Shown: positions 15,233 through 22,847 of the stretch, piece after piece
How the letters are laid out: the number at the start of each line of letters is the position of its first letter
Numbering within the stretch: position 1 is the first letter of the stretch
Assembly (NCBI RefSeq): GCF_004361855.1
Contig: NZ_SNWQ01000043.1
Span: 1-36,604 of the forward strand
Length of the DNA: 36,604 nucleotides
From: Kribbella caucasensis
GTDB lineage: Bacteria; Actinomycetota; Actinomycetes; Propionibacteriales; Kribbellaceae
Direction: 5' to 3'
Notes under the pieces: generated by a model
The model's database searches: none
The model's input: only the letters and a program-made list of their open reading frames with translations
Told to the model about the DNA's origin: nothing
Made by a program: the position numbers and the translations under genes

Positions 15233-16762
15233 ATGCCCTCGGTGGCGCCGGAGTCAGCCACGCCCGAACCCGTTCACATCCATACCCCCGACATCACCTC
15301 GGTTCGGGCTGCGCTGCGGTCGCCGCGCCGGCTGCGGACCGAGATCCTGGCCGGCCTGGTGGTCGCGCTCGCGCTGATCCCGGAGGCGATCAGCTTCTCG
15401 ATCATCGCCGGCGTCGACCCGCGGGTGGGGCTGTTCGCGTCCTTCACGATGGCGGTCTCGATCGCGTTCCTCGGCGGTCGGCCGGCGATGATCTCCGCGG
15501 CGACCGGCGCCGTCGCGCTGGTGATCGCGCCGGTGATGCGCGATCACGGTTTCGACTACTTCATCGCGACCGTGCTGCTGGCTGGCGCCGTGCAGGTGAT
15601 CCTCGGTGTGCTCGGGGTCGCGAAGTTGATGCGGTTCATCCCACGGTCGGTGATGGTCGGGTTCGTCAACGCGCTCGCGATCCTCATCTTCATGGCGCAA
15701 CTGCCTCACCTGATCGACGTACCGTGGGCGGTATATCCGCTGGTCGCCGCCGGTCTCGTGGTGATGGTCGTCCTGCCGAAGTTCACCAAGGTGGTGCCTG
15801 CTCCGCTTGTCGCGATCCTCGCGGTCACCGCGGTGGTCGTCCTGACGTCGGTGTCGGTCCCTAGGGTCGGCGACGAGGGCGAGCTGCCGGACAGCTTGCC
15901 GTCGCTGTTCTGGCCGAACGTGCCGCTGAACCTGGAGACGCTGCGCATCATCGCGCCGTACGCCGTGGCGGTGGCGCTGGTCGGGCTGCTGGAGTCGCTG
16001 ATGACCGCCAAGCTCGTCGACGACGTCACGGACACCCACTCGGACAAGACCCGCGAAGCGTGGGGGCAGGGTACGGCGAACATCATCACCGGACTGTTCG
16101 GTGGCATGGGCGGTTGCGCGATGATCGGCCAGACGATGATCAACGTGAAGGCCTCCGGTGCCCGGACCCGGATCTCGACCTTCCTGGCCGGCGTGTTCCT
16201 GCTCATCCTGGTGGTCGGCCTCGGCGACCTGGTCGGGGACATCCCGATGGCCGCGCTCGTCGCGGTGATGATCATGGTGTCGGTCGGCACGCTCGACTGG
16301 CACAGCATCAAACTGAAGACCCTTCGGCGGATGCCGCGGAGCGAAACGATCGTGATGCTGTCCACGGTTGTGGTTGTCGTTCTCACCCACAACCTGGCGA
16401 TCGGGGTCGTTGTCGGCGTGCTGGTCGCGATGGTGCTGTTCGCCCGCCGCGTCGCCCACTTCACCACCGTCGACGAGGTCGCGCACCCCGATGGCGACAC
16501 CAAGGTCTACAAGGTCACCGGTGAACTCTTCTTTGCCTCCAGCAACGACCTGGTCTACCAGTTCGACTACCGCAGCGACCCGGCCAACGTGATCATCGAT
16601 CTGACCGAGTCGCACATCTGGGACGCCTCCACTGTGGCGACCCTCGACGCGATCACGACCAAGTACGAGCGCTACGGCAAGACAGTCCAGATCGTCGGCC
16701 TGAACCCCGCCAGCGCCGAACGACACCAACGCCTCGCCGGGAAGCTCAGCGCCGCCCACTGA
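15233..16762 (+). CDS. SulP family anion transporter with STAS domain
   Basis: About 509 residues from ATG 15233 (GGAGA 6 nt upstream). The frame is open to 15173, but that extension is proline/arginine-rich. The SulP core has 10-14 helices: LAGLVVALALIPEAISFSII is the conserved first repeat, followed by MISAATGAVALVIAPV and a second half with GLFGGMGGCAMIGQTMINVK. A C-terminal cytoplasmic STAS domain follows (NVIIDLTESHIWDASTVATL). SulP proteins move sulfate, bicarbonate or other anions, and the substrate here is not certain. The MerR dyad upstream suggests regulation. Confidence 0.93.
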   Translation: MPSVAPESATPEPVHIHTPDITSVRAALRSPRRLRTEILAGLVVALALIPEAISFSIIAGVDPRVGLFASFTMAVSIAFLGGRPAMISAATGAVALVIAPVMRDHGFDYFIATVLLAGAVQVILGVLGVAKLMRFIPRSVMVGFVNALAILIFMAQLPHLIDVPWAVYPLVAAGLVVMVVLPKFTKVVPAPLVAILAVTAVVVLTSVSVPRVGDEGELPDSLPSLFWPNVPLNLETLRIIAPYAVAVALVGLLESLMTAKLVDDVTDTHSDKTREAWGQGTANIITGLFGGMGGCAMIGQTMINVKASGARTRISTFLAGVFLLILVVGLGDLVGDIPMAALVAVMIMVSVGTLDWHSIKLKTLRRMPRSETIVMLSTVVVVVLTHNLAIGVVVGVLVAMVLFARRVAHFTTVDEVAHPDGDTKVYKVTGELFFASSNDLVYQFDYRSDPANVIIDLTESHIWDASTVATLDAITTKYERYGKTVQIVGLNPASAERHQRLAGKLSAAH

Positions 16763-16803
16763 CTACTGCGCCCGGCAGCGCAGGGTTAACTGTGGCTGGC
16801 TGA

Positions 16804-16859
16804 CCGGCGGTGGGGCTCGCCGGACCCGAACCGTCACCTGGTTGGTGGCCAACAGTCCC
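16804..16859 (+). promoter_or_regulatory. Candidate fluoride riboswitch (crcB motif), degenerate
   Basis: Directly upstream of crcB, CCGGCG (16804-16809) pairs with CGCCGG (16818-16823) around the loop GTGGGGCT, giving GGCGGTGGGGCTCGCC. This resembles the crcB-motif core GGCGATGGGGCTCGCC. A downstream TGGTGGCC recalls TGATGGCC, and AGTCCC (16854-16859) could pair with the loop GGGGCU as a pseudoknot. Both positions that are conserved As in known fluoride riboswitches are G here, so it may be decayed, a variant or a false match. Confidence 0.35.
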
Positions 16860-16922
16860 TACCTGTACTTGCGCGCGGCTGCCTGCCGCGCCTTCCGCGT
16901 CCAGGTAGGAGAGTGCCGACCC

Positions 16923-17408
16923 GTGCAGCAGCAGCGAACCGACCCAGCACCTTTCGAGCCCGTCGACTCCGATGTCGGTGGGCGGGCAACTCTGTCTTCG
17001 AGACGGCGGCGTGGTGATCTGGGGATCGTGGCCGTGGTCGCCGTCGGGGGCATGGTCGGTGCCGCCGCGCGCTACCTGATCGGTTCGTTGTGGACGGCGC
17101 CGCCGGGTGGATTCCCGTGGGCCACCTCCGCCGTCAACGTTTCCGGCTGTGCGCTGATCGGCGTACTGATGGTCCTAGTCAGCGATGTCTGGACTCGGCG
17201 GCGGCTGTTGCGGCCGTTCCTGGGCACCGGTGTTCTCGGCGGCTACACCACCTTCTCCACTTACACCGTCGATATCCAGCGTCTGGTCGCCGCAGGCCAT
17301 GCCGGTATTGCGCTGATCTACCTGGCCGGCACTGCCGCTGCCGCGTTTGTCGCGGTCTGGGCGACCGCGAACGCGACTCGGAAGCTTGTAACCCGGAGGA
17401 TGCGATGA
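16923..17408 (+). CDS. crcB: Fluoride ion channel CrcB/Fluc
   Basis: 161 residues from GTG 16923, preceded by AGGAG. The upstream frame to 16842 would overlap the candidate riboswitch and is rejected. Four membrane helices are visible: VAVGGMVGAAARYLIGSLW, FPWATSAVNVSGCALIGVLM with the conserved Asn, RPFLGTGVLGGYTTFSTYTV with the Fluc signature, and a last Ala-rich helix. Fluc channels are dual-topology dimers that export fluoride. The gene overlaps the next one by ATGA. The second crcB, often needed for heterodimers, is truncated here, so any channel would be a homodimer. Confidence 0.92.
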   Translation: MQQQRTDPAPFEPVDSDVGGRATLSSRRRRGDLGIVAVVAVGGMVGAAARYLIGSLWTAPPGGFPWATSAVNVSGCALIGVLMVLVSDVWTRRRLLRPFLGTGVLGGYTTFSTYTVDIQRLVAAGHAGIALIYLAGTAAAAFVAVWATANATRKLVTRRMR

Positions 17409-17789
17409 GACTCACTGGTACCGCGTTACGGCTCACCGTCCTGATCGGTGAGGGTGACCAGTGGCACCACAAGCCGCTGTTCACCGAGATCGTGCACCGC
17501 GCTCCCGCGGGCCGGCCTCGCGGGCTCCACCGTGTTGCGCGGGATCGAGGGCTACGGCGCATCGAACCTGATTCACACCAACCGGCTGCTCAGTCTCAGC
17601 GAAGATCTGCCGGTGGTCGTCGTCATCGTCGACACTCACGACCGGATCCGTGCCTTCCTGCCCCAACTGGAGGATCTCGTCACCGAGGGCCTGGTGATTC
17701 TCGACGACTGCGAAGTCATCCGCTACGTCGGCCGCGCCCCTGATCCTGCGGCCGATCGCCTTGCCGGGCACGAGCGGAAGTCGCGATGA
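17405..17789 (+). pseudogene. DUF190 family protein, frameshifted
   Basis: The N terminus MRLTGTALRLTVLIGEGDQW, HHKPLFTEIVHRA is in one frame and AGLAGSTVLRGIEGYGASNL, IHTNRLLSLSEDLPVVVVIV, LVTEGLVILDDCEVIRYVG in another. Together they make a full ~125-residue DUF190 protein, a small GlnB-like fold protein often encoded between two crcB genes. The shift is at about 17495-17505, where one base is extra (or two are missing). Start and stop both overlap the flanking crcB genes by ATGA, so the operon structure is intact. A sequencing error is possible. Confidence 0.85.
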
Positions 17790-17890
17790 CGCTGCTGCTG
17801 GTCATGGTCGGCGCCGCGATCGGTGCCCCGCTGCGGTACCTGACGGACCGGGCGGTGCACCGGCTGCGCGTCCACGACTCGCCTGGCTGA
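17786..17890 (+). pseudogene. Second CrcB, truncated after 34 residues
   Basis: MTLLLVMVGAAIGAPLRYLT, DRAVHRLRVHDSPG then TGA. This matches the first helix and loop of CrcB proteins (GAAIGAPLRYLTDRAVQ). The expected FPWGTLxVNxxG second helix and the rest of the channel are absent, and the sequence after the stop is unrelated. It cannot form a channel by itself. It is the third gene of the crcB-DUF190-crcB operon. Confidence 0.8.
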
Positions 17891-18239
17891 TCCCATACCT
17901 GATCACAGACGCCGGCTCCGAGCTGCAGCACAGGATCGACGTAGAAGTCGGCGCCACCGTACTTTCCGCCGCCAGCTCGGCCCTGCACAACCAGCTCGTC
18001 ACGACATCGGAAGACCGGCTCCACGACCTCGTCACCACACCAGATCGCCCCACGTCGCGCCGTACACCGCCCGGGAGACGCCTTGAAACCCTGCTGACCA
18101 TCCGGCAGACCTCCCCCGATTGGCTGCGTGCACCGGCAGGCCGGCCCGTTCACCTACCTCGCCTACTCCTGGCCGTCTACTTCACCTTCGCCGGACTCTT
18201 CTGGACCTACTTCCGCTTCACCCGCTCACGCCAGCCGAG
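17891..18239 (+). other. Unrecognised sequence between crcB remnant and SRPBCC remnant
   Basis: A plus-strand frame is open to the TGA at 18244-18246 and reads AWLIPYLITDAGSELQHRID and later LLLAVYFTFAGLFWTYFRF, the latter a possible membrane helix. It has no start of its own and no family I recognise. It may be a remnant of one or two genes inserted where the crcB body was lost. The minus-strand frames are less protein-like. Confidence 0.3.
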
Positions 18240-18476
18240 GTCGTGATCGACCGGCCTGTGCGGGTGGTGGCCGAGTACGCCGGGGATCCGTCGAACGCGC
18301 CCGAGTGGTACGCCAACATCGAGTCGATCGAGTGGCGGACCGAGCCGCATGTCGCTGCGCAATCGCGGTGAACCTTCGGGTTCGCCGGCGTGGCCGCGCC
18401 GCTGATGTCCACTGCGATGCGCCGCGCCAACCAGAAGGACCTCGCCCGGCTCAAGTCACTCCTCGAGTCCCGCTGA
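18240..18476 (+). pseudogene. SRPBCC (polyketide cyclase/dehydrase-like) protein with internal deletion
   Basis: The first part VVIDRPVRVVAEYAGDPSNA, PEWYANIESIEWRTEP is the start of a START/SRPBCC-type protein. At about 18350 it joins, in another frame, the usual C terminus RNRGEPSGFAGVAAPLM, AMRRANQKDLARLKSLLESR and TGA at 18474-18476. About 60 central residues are gone. No convincing start codon is visible. Its 3' end overlaps the stop of the convergent TetR gene by about 20 bp. Confidence 0.72.
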
Positions 18477-19052
18477 TGTGAGCGTGTGGAGGCAGGTTTC
18501 GATGCCTGCCTCCAGGTCCTCAGGTGGGGTTCCTGACCGAGAGCGGAGGTTGACGCCGTACGCGAGGAGGGTGAGCATCTCGGCGGCTCCAGCCTGGTCC
18601 AGGTCGGGGCGGAGGTCGCCGTTGCGTCGGGCAACGTCTAGCGCCGCGGCGAATGCGGCGCGGAGGCCGGCGTGGTGCTGGTCGAGCAGCGCCCGAGCGG
18701 AGTCGCTCGGGCGCTCGGTGTGGGCATTCGAGATCAGGCAACCCCAGCGAGCGTGCCGTCCTGTGCAGCGGAGCCGGATCAGGCGATCGAAGAAGTCGGC
18801 GATTGCCGGTAGGCCGCCATCGTCGGAGGCGAGCCGGTCGAACATCGGCTGGGAGCGCCGATCGAGATACCTCTGGAGCGCTGCGATGTGGAGCTCTTGC
18901 TTGCTGCCGAAGGCGTTGTAGAGACTCGACCGGCTCAGCCCGGTCGCGGACACGATGTCCTGGATCCCGGTCGCGGTCACACCCTGACGCCAGAACAGCA
19001 GCTCGGCTTTGGCTAGCGTCTCGTCCGCGTCGAAGTGTTTGACATCCGGCAC
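18456..19052 (-). CDS. TetR/AcrR family transcriptional regulator (copy 2)
   Basis: 198 residues from GTG 19052, where the protein reads VPDVKHFDADETLAKAELLF. This matches the start of copy 1 at 3339. The helix-turn-helix GIQDIVSATGLSRSSLYNAF followed by GSKQELHIAALQRYL is nearly identical to copy 1, and the ligand domain keeps RWGCLISNAHTERPSDSA and EMLTLLAYGVNLRSR. The near-identical recognition helix and operator mean the two TetRs should bind each other's sites. It faces a frameshifted HAD gene across 54 bp. Confidence 0.9.
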   Translation of the reverse strand: MPDVKHFDADETLAKAELLFWRQGVTATGIQDIVSATGLSRSSLYNAFGSKQELHIAALQRYLDRRSQPMFDRLASDDGGLPAIADFFDRLIRLRCTGRHARWGCLISNAHTERPSDSARALLDQHHAGLRAAFAAALDVARRNGDLRPDLDQAGAAEMLTLLAYGVNLRSRSGTPPEDLEAGIETCLHTLTSAGLEE

Positions 19053-19101
19053 GCCACACCCCTTATCTTGGAACGACCAATCCAAGATAAGGGGTGTGGC
19101 G
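19052..19101. promoter_or_regulatory. Long perfect palindrome: TetR/HAD operator, copy 2
   Basis: Arms of 21 bp (19052-19072 and 19081-19101) are perfectly complementary around the 8-nt spacer ACGACCAA. The core TATCTTGGA/TCCAAGATA and the spacer match the operator at 3302-3327 at 25 of 26 positions. The outer arm base is the first base of the GTG start of TetR copy 2, and the HAD start (19107) lies 5 bp beyond the other arm, so the palindrome fills the whole intergenic region. Confidence 0.88.
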
Positions 19102-19106
19102 CGATA

Positions 19107-19783
19107 GTGACAAACCAACGGCCTGAGGTGCTGGTACTGGACGTCAACGAGACCCTGTCCGACATGGAACCCCTGCGCGCCCGTTTCGAGGCCGTGGGGT
19201 TGCCCGGGCATGCTCTGGACACGTGGTCGCGGCCACGCTCCGGGATGGGTTCGCGCTCACGGCCGCCGGCTCGTACGCCGCTTTCCGAACGATCGGCAGT
19301 GATCTGCTGCGCTCGATGCTCGTGGCCGAAGGGCTGGACGCCACCGATGCGACGGTCAAGAGCGTGCTGCCCGGATTCACCGAGCTGCACGCACATCCGG
19401 ACGTCGCACCCGGGCTGATGCGGCTGCGCGAGCTCGGGTTCCGCCTGGTCACCTTGACCAACGGCGCCGCGGCGATGTCGGAGCAGATGTTCGCCGAGGC
19501 CGGAGTTCTCCAGCTGCTGGAGCATCGACTGGACGTCGAGAAGCCCGGTCGCTGGAAGCCGCACGCCACGGCCTACCGGTACGCCGCCGAGGTCTGCAAG
19601 ACACAGGTGGATCGGATGGCGCTCGTGGCGGTACACCCGTGGGACATCGACGGAGCTCGGCGGGCCGGGATGCTCGGCTACTACCTGGATCGGCGGCAGA
19701 CGCCGTACCCGCAAGCGTTCCTGGCGCCCGACCTCACCGCTCCCGACCTCGAATCGCTGGCCGAAACGCTTGCCGCGTCGTAA
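19107..19783 (+). pseudogene. HAD-family dehalogenase-like protein (copy 2), one-base frameshift
   Basis: From GTG 19107: VTNQRPEVLVLDVNETLSDM and RARFEAVGLPGHALDTW, then at about 19225 the frame changes to VAATLRDGFALTAAGSYAAF, LRLVTLTNGAAAMSEQM-like motif II, GRWKPHATAYRYAAEVCK and VHPWDIDGARRAGMLGYYLD to the TAA at 19781. Restoring one G in ACGTGGTCGCGG gives LDTWVAATLRDGF, the same as copy 1 (LDTWFAATLRDGF). All HAD motifs would then be intact in a 225-residue protein. This may be a recent inactivation or a read error. Confidence 0.85.
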
Positions 19784-20254
19784 ATGCACGCGATCGCGTG
19801 TGGCCGACGGGGGTGTTGCCTACCTTCAGAGAATCTTCACGCGGGTGATGTCTTCGCGGTGTCTGCCGGTGTGCTAGCCGCCGCACCGTTGCTCGTCGGC
19901 GGAGGCAACGGTTCAGGCACACAGGCGGTCAACCGCAGGCCGATCTGCGACAACCTGGGGTTCAGCCTGCCGTCGACGGTTGGTGGGCAGGTGAGGATTC
20001 CGGTCACCGACGTCGCCGCGGACCCCGACGTGACGCCCGTGCGGCTGGTGTCCGTGTTCGGCGGGGCTCCGGTCGGTTCGGCGGTGATCTCCGACAATGG
20101 GACACCGGCCGTCCTCAACGACGATATCCTCGTCTTCACTCGAACCAGTCCCGAGCCCGGCACGGTGTTTCTGTACTGGACGGTATCTGATGGTTCGTCG
20201 AGCGCGCAGTGTGGCTCGCACGCCTCGGACGAACCGCCGCCGGAGAACGGCTGA
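19784..20254 (+). CDS. Small secreted protein of unknown function
   Basis: The open frame has a hydrophobic stretch FAVSAGVLAAAPLLVGGGNG that looks like a signal peptide, then a Cys-containing beta-rich domain: VGGQVRIPVTDVAADPDVTP, ISDNGTPAVLNDDILVFTRT and VFLYWTVSDGSSSAQCGSH. The pattern resembles an Ig-like or cadherin-like secreted domain closed by two cysteines. The true start is unclear: ATG 19784 directly follows the HAD stop and has no ribosome-binding site, while GTG 19859 would give a very short signal. It is convergent with the kinase, 4 nt apart. I do not recognise the family. Confidence 0.55.
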   Translation: MHAIACGRRGCCLPSENLHAGDVFAVSAGVLAAAPLLVGGGNGSGTQAVNRRPICDNLGFSLPSTVGGQVRIPVTDVAADPDVTPVRLVSVFGGAPVGSAVISDNGTPAVLNDDILVFTRTSPEPGTVFLYWTVSDGSSSAQCGSHASDEPPPENG

Positions 20255-20258
20255 CCGA

Positions 20259-21683
20259 TCATCCAGCGTGGCCGAAGGTATGGGGCGAACCCGAGACTGT
20301 TGCGATCGGCAACCGGAGGGTGAAGCACGAGCCCTCACCTTGGGTGCCATGCAGCTCGACGGTGCCACCGTGCTGGGAGGCGATCCAGCTGGCGATCGCC
20401 AGGCCCAGGCCGGTGCCGGTTGCCGCGGTGGCGTTGCGGCCGCGGAAGAACCGTTCGAAGATCTTGTCGCGGTCTTCGGGTGGTATGCCGAGGCCGGTAT
20501 CCGTGACATCGATCCGTGCATGCGTGCCGTCGCGCTGTGTAGCGACCCGGACCTCGCCGGGTGGCGGGGTGTATTTGAAGGCGTTGTCGAGCAGGATCAG
20601 CAGGGCCTGTTCGAGGTGGTCGGCGTCGCCGCGCACCATGACACCGGTCAGCGGTTCAGTTGCTGGCGGCAACAGTTTGACGCCGTTGGCCATCCGTGCC
20701 GCTTGCCGGCACGCGGTGCCGATGACGTCGGCGAGTGCGATTGGCCGGAGGTCGATCGTGGCGCCGGCGTCGGCCCGGGCGAGGATCAGCAGCTGCCGCA
20801 CCATGCGGGCCATCCGGTCGGTGTCCGCGGCGACGTCGGCCAGGGCCTGCGACCGGAACGCCGCGTCGTCGTGCTCCGCGGGTTCGTCGAGCCGGCCGAG
20901 CACGTCGACGGTGCTTCGGATCCGGGCCAGCGGTGCGCGGAGCTCGTGTGAGCAGTCGGCGAGGAATTGCCGCAGCTGCTGGTTCGACCGGTCCAGCGAC
21001 CGGTACGCGTCGTCGAGTTCGGCGAGCATCTCGTTGAAGGTTTCGACCAGCTTGCCCACCTCGTCGCCTGAACCATGCTGAGGCACTCTTCGGCTCAGGT
21101 CACGGCTGTCCCGGACCGAGCGAGCCGCCGCGACGACCTGGCCGATCGGCCGCAGCGCGCCTCGGGCGTAGAGCCAGCTGGTCAGCGCGGTGAGCAGCAC
21201 CGCGCCGGCGATGACGCCGGTGAGCAGGTTGCGCAGTGTGCGCAGCGCGCCGTAGGTCGTCATCGGTGAGCGGGCCACGATGATATGACGGCCGTCGCCG
21301 ATCGGTGCTGCGGTGAGGAACAGTGGGCGGCCGCCGACGCGCTCTTCGACCACGTCACCGCGTCGCGCGGCGTCGGGCAGCGGTAGTGTGCGGTCGCCGA
21401 GGCTGCCGGAGCGGGCCAGCGGCTTGCCGTCGGAGCCGACGATCTGGAGGAACACATCTGGGGCGCCGAAGGTGTCCAGGGTGTACGGGGGTGCTGGTGG
21501 GCTGGCTCGGTACGCCGCGGCACGGTGCGCGACGTCTCGCTCGATCTCGGCCAGCAGGTTGTCGCGGAGGAGCTGGTTGGTTGCCACCCCCACCAGGACC
21601 AGGAGCACGCCGACCAGCAGCGTGAACGTCACCGCCAGCCTGGTCCGCAGCGACAGACGCGGCAGCTCGTGCAGGCGGCTCAT
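20259..21683 (-). CDS. Sensor histidine kinase (cupredoxin operon)
   Basis: 474 residues. Helix 1 lies at about 15-37, an extracytoplasmic sensor runs from about 38 to 148, helix 2 lies at about 152-174, and a HAMP domain with ALRPIGQVVAAARSVRDSRD follows. The H-box FLADCSHELRAPLARIRS has phospho-His246, the N-box is LLILLDNAFKYTPP, and the ATPase boxes are DTGLGIPPEDRDKIFERFFR and GTGLGLAIASWIASQHGG. ATG 21683 overlaps the regulator stop by ATGA. It is the last gene of the lipoprotein-cupredoxin-regulator-kinase operon, so its signal may be extracytoplasmic copper or redox state, which is an inference. Confidence 0.93.
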   Translation of the reverse strand: MSRLHELPRLSLRTRLAVTFTLLVGVLLVLVGVATNQLLRDNLLAEIERDVAHRAAAYRASPPAPPYTLDTFGAPDVFLQIVGSDGKPLARSGSLGDRTLPLPDAARRGDVVEERVGGRPLFLTAAPIGDGRHIIVARSPMTTYGALRTLRNLLTGVIAGAVLLTALTSWLYARGALRPIGQVVAAARSVRDSRDLSRRVPQHGSGDEVGKLVETFNEMLAELDDAYRSLDRSNQQLRQFLADCSHELRAPLARIRSTVDVLGRLDEPAEHDDAAFRSQALADVAADTDRMARMVRQLLILARADAGATIDLRPIALADVIGTACRQAARMANGVKLLPPATEPLTGVMVRGDADHLEQALLILLDNAFKYTPPPGEVRVATQRDGTHARIDVTDTGLGIPPEDRDKIFERFFRGRNATAATGTGLGLAIASWIASQHGGTVELHGTQGEGSCFTLRLPIATVSGSPHTFGHAG

Positions 21684-22381
21684 TGCCGGCTCCGCAGCAC
21701 GTAACCGACCCCGCGCATGGTCTGGATCAGGGGTGGGTCACCGAGCTTGCGGCGCAGGTGTCCGATGTGCACGTCAACCACGTTGCTGTCCACCGGGACG
21801 TCGTAGCCCCAGACGTTGCGCAGCAGGGCGTCCCGGCTCTGGATCCGCCGCGCGTTGCGCACCAAGCACGTCAGTACGTCGAACTCGGTGACCGTGAGGT
21901 CGATGCGCCGCCCAGCGCGCGTCACCTCACGGGTGCCGAGGTCACAGACCAGATCGTCGTACGACAAGCAGTCCAGGGCCTCGGCGCCGCGGCGGCGCAG
22001 TACGGCGCGGATCCGGGCGACCAGTTCGTCGAACGCGAACGGCTTGGCCACATAGTCGTCGGCACCCAGGTCCAGTGCGCCGACCTTGTCGGACACCTCG
22101 TCCTTCGCGGTGAGCATGACCACCGGCACGTCGGACTGCCTCCGCAGTTCCCGCAGTACCTCGAAGCCGTCGAGGTCCGGCATGCCGACGTCGAGCAGCA
22201 CGAGGTCCGGCGCGGTCGACCGGGCCGCGCTGAGCGCCTCGGTGCCCGAGTACGCGCACGCGACGCCGAAGCCCTCGTACCGCAGTCCCCGCTCCAGCAG
22301 CGGAACCAGCTTGTGGTCGTCGTCCACCACCAGCAACAGGGGCGCCCGCGGTTCGACCGAGTTGCCCACGGTGACCTCCAT
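21680..22381 (-). CDS. OmpR/PhoB-family response regulator (cupredoxin operon)
   Basis: A 233-residue regulator. The receiver domain has VVDDDHKLVP, phospho-acceptor Asp64 in LVLLDVGMPDLDGFE, Thr91 in VVMLTAKDE and Lys113 in DDYVAKPFAF. The winged-helix domain has LTVTEFDVLTCLVRNARRIQ and SNVVDVHIGHLRRKLGDPP, ending MRGVGYVLRSRQ. It resembles the MprA/TcrA/CutR group. It starts 18 nt after the cupredoxin stop and overlaps the kinase start, so all are one transcript. Confidence 0.93.
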   Translation of the reverse strand: MEVTVGNSVEPRAPLLLVVDDDHKLVPLLERGLRYEGFGVACAYSGTEALSAARSTAPDLVLLDVGMPDLDGFEVLRELRRQSDVPVVMLTAKDEVSDKVGALDLGADDYVAKPFAFDELVARIRAVLRRRGAEALDCLSYDDLVCDLGTREVTRAGRRIDLTVTEFDVLTCLVRNARRIQSRDALLRNVWGYDVPVDSNVVDVHIGHLRRKLGDPPLIQTMRGVGYVLRSRQ

Positions 22382-22399
22382 CCACGGATGTGCCCAACG

Positions 22400-22846
22400 C
22401 TACTCGGGTACGACGCGGACGATGCCGGCCATGAACTCGGCGTGCGGCTGGCAGTAGTACGCGTAGGTGCCCTCCTCGGCGAACCTCACGGTGAACGTCT
22501 CCCCGGTCCTGTCGAGCACCCCGTGAAAGCGGCCACTCGGCCGGCGTACCTGCGGGCTGGCGGTCGAGGTGACGGTGTGGAACGTCGCGTCGTCGTTGAC
22601 CCAGCGCACCACGCCGCCGACGGAGACGGAGACGTCGTCGGGCCGGAACGCGCACGGTGCCTCGTCGTCTCCGGTCGCGCAGGTCAGCCGTACTTCGACC
22701 TGCCGGGCGACCGGTTGCGGTGTGGTCGGTTGGGACGCGGTCGTGGTCTGCTCGGGTGTCGCCGCGGGTGGTGCGCCCGGACTGCATCCGCCTGTCAGCC
22801 CCGCGAGCACGAGCATGATCGTGCTCGCGCGCACCTGCGTGGGCAC
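22400..22846 (-). CDS. Cupredoxin (plastocyanin-like) lipoprotein
   Basis: 148 residues from GTG 22846, one base after the upstream stop. The signal and lipobox are IMLVLAGLTGGCSPG (Cys21), then a Thr/Pro linker. The cupredoxin domain has VSVGGVVRWVNDDATFHTVT (His90) and YAYYCQPHAEFMAGIVRVV, where Cys132, His135 and Met139 complete a type 1 copper site. A second cysteine pair (C56, C65) may form a disulfide. It is probably a small extracytoplasmic electron carrier or copper binder, tethered to the membrane next to its two-component system. Confidence 0.9.
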   Translation of the reverse strand: MPTQVRASTIMLVLAGLTGGCSPGAPPAATPEQTTTASQPTTPQPVARQVEVRLTCATGDDEAPCAFRPDDVSVSVGGVVRWVNDDATFHTVTSTASPQVRRPSGRFHGVLDRTGETFTVRFAEEGTYAYYCQPHAEFMAGIVRVVPE

Positions 22847-22847
22847 G

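Noticed and set aside
15254..16759. 501-residue minus-strand frame opposite SulP
   Set aside because: Composed almost wholly of His, Asp, Arg and Gln, the mirror of a membrane protein's codons.
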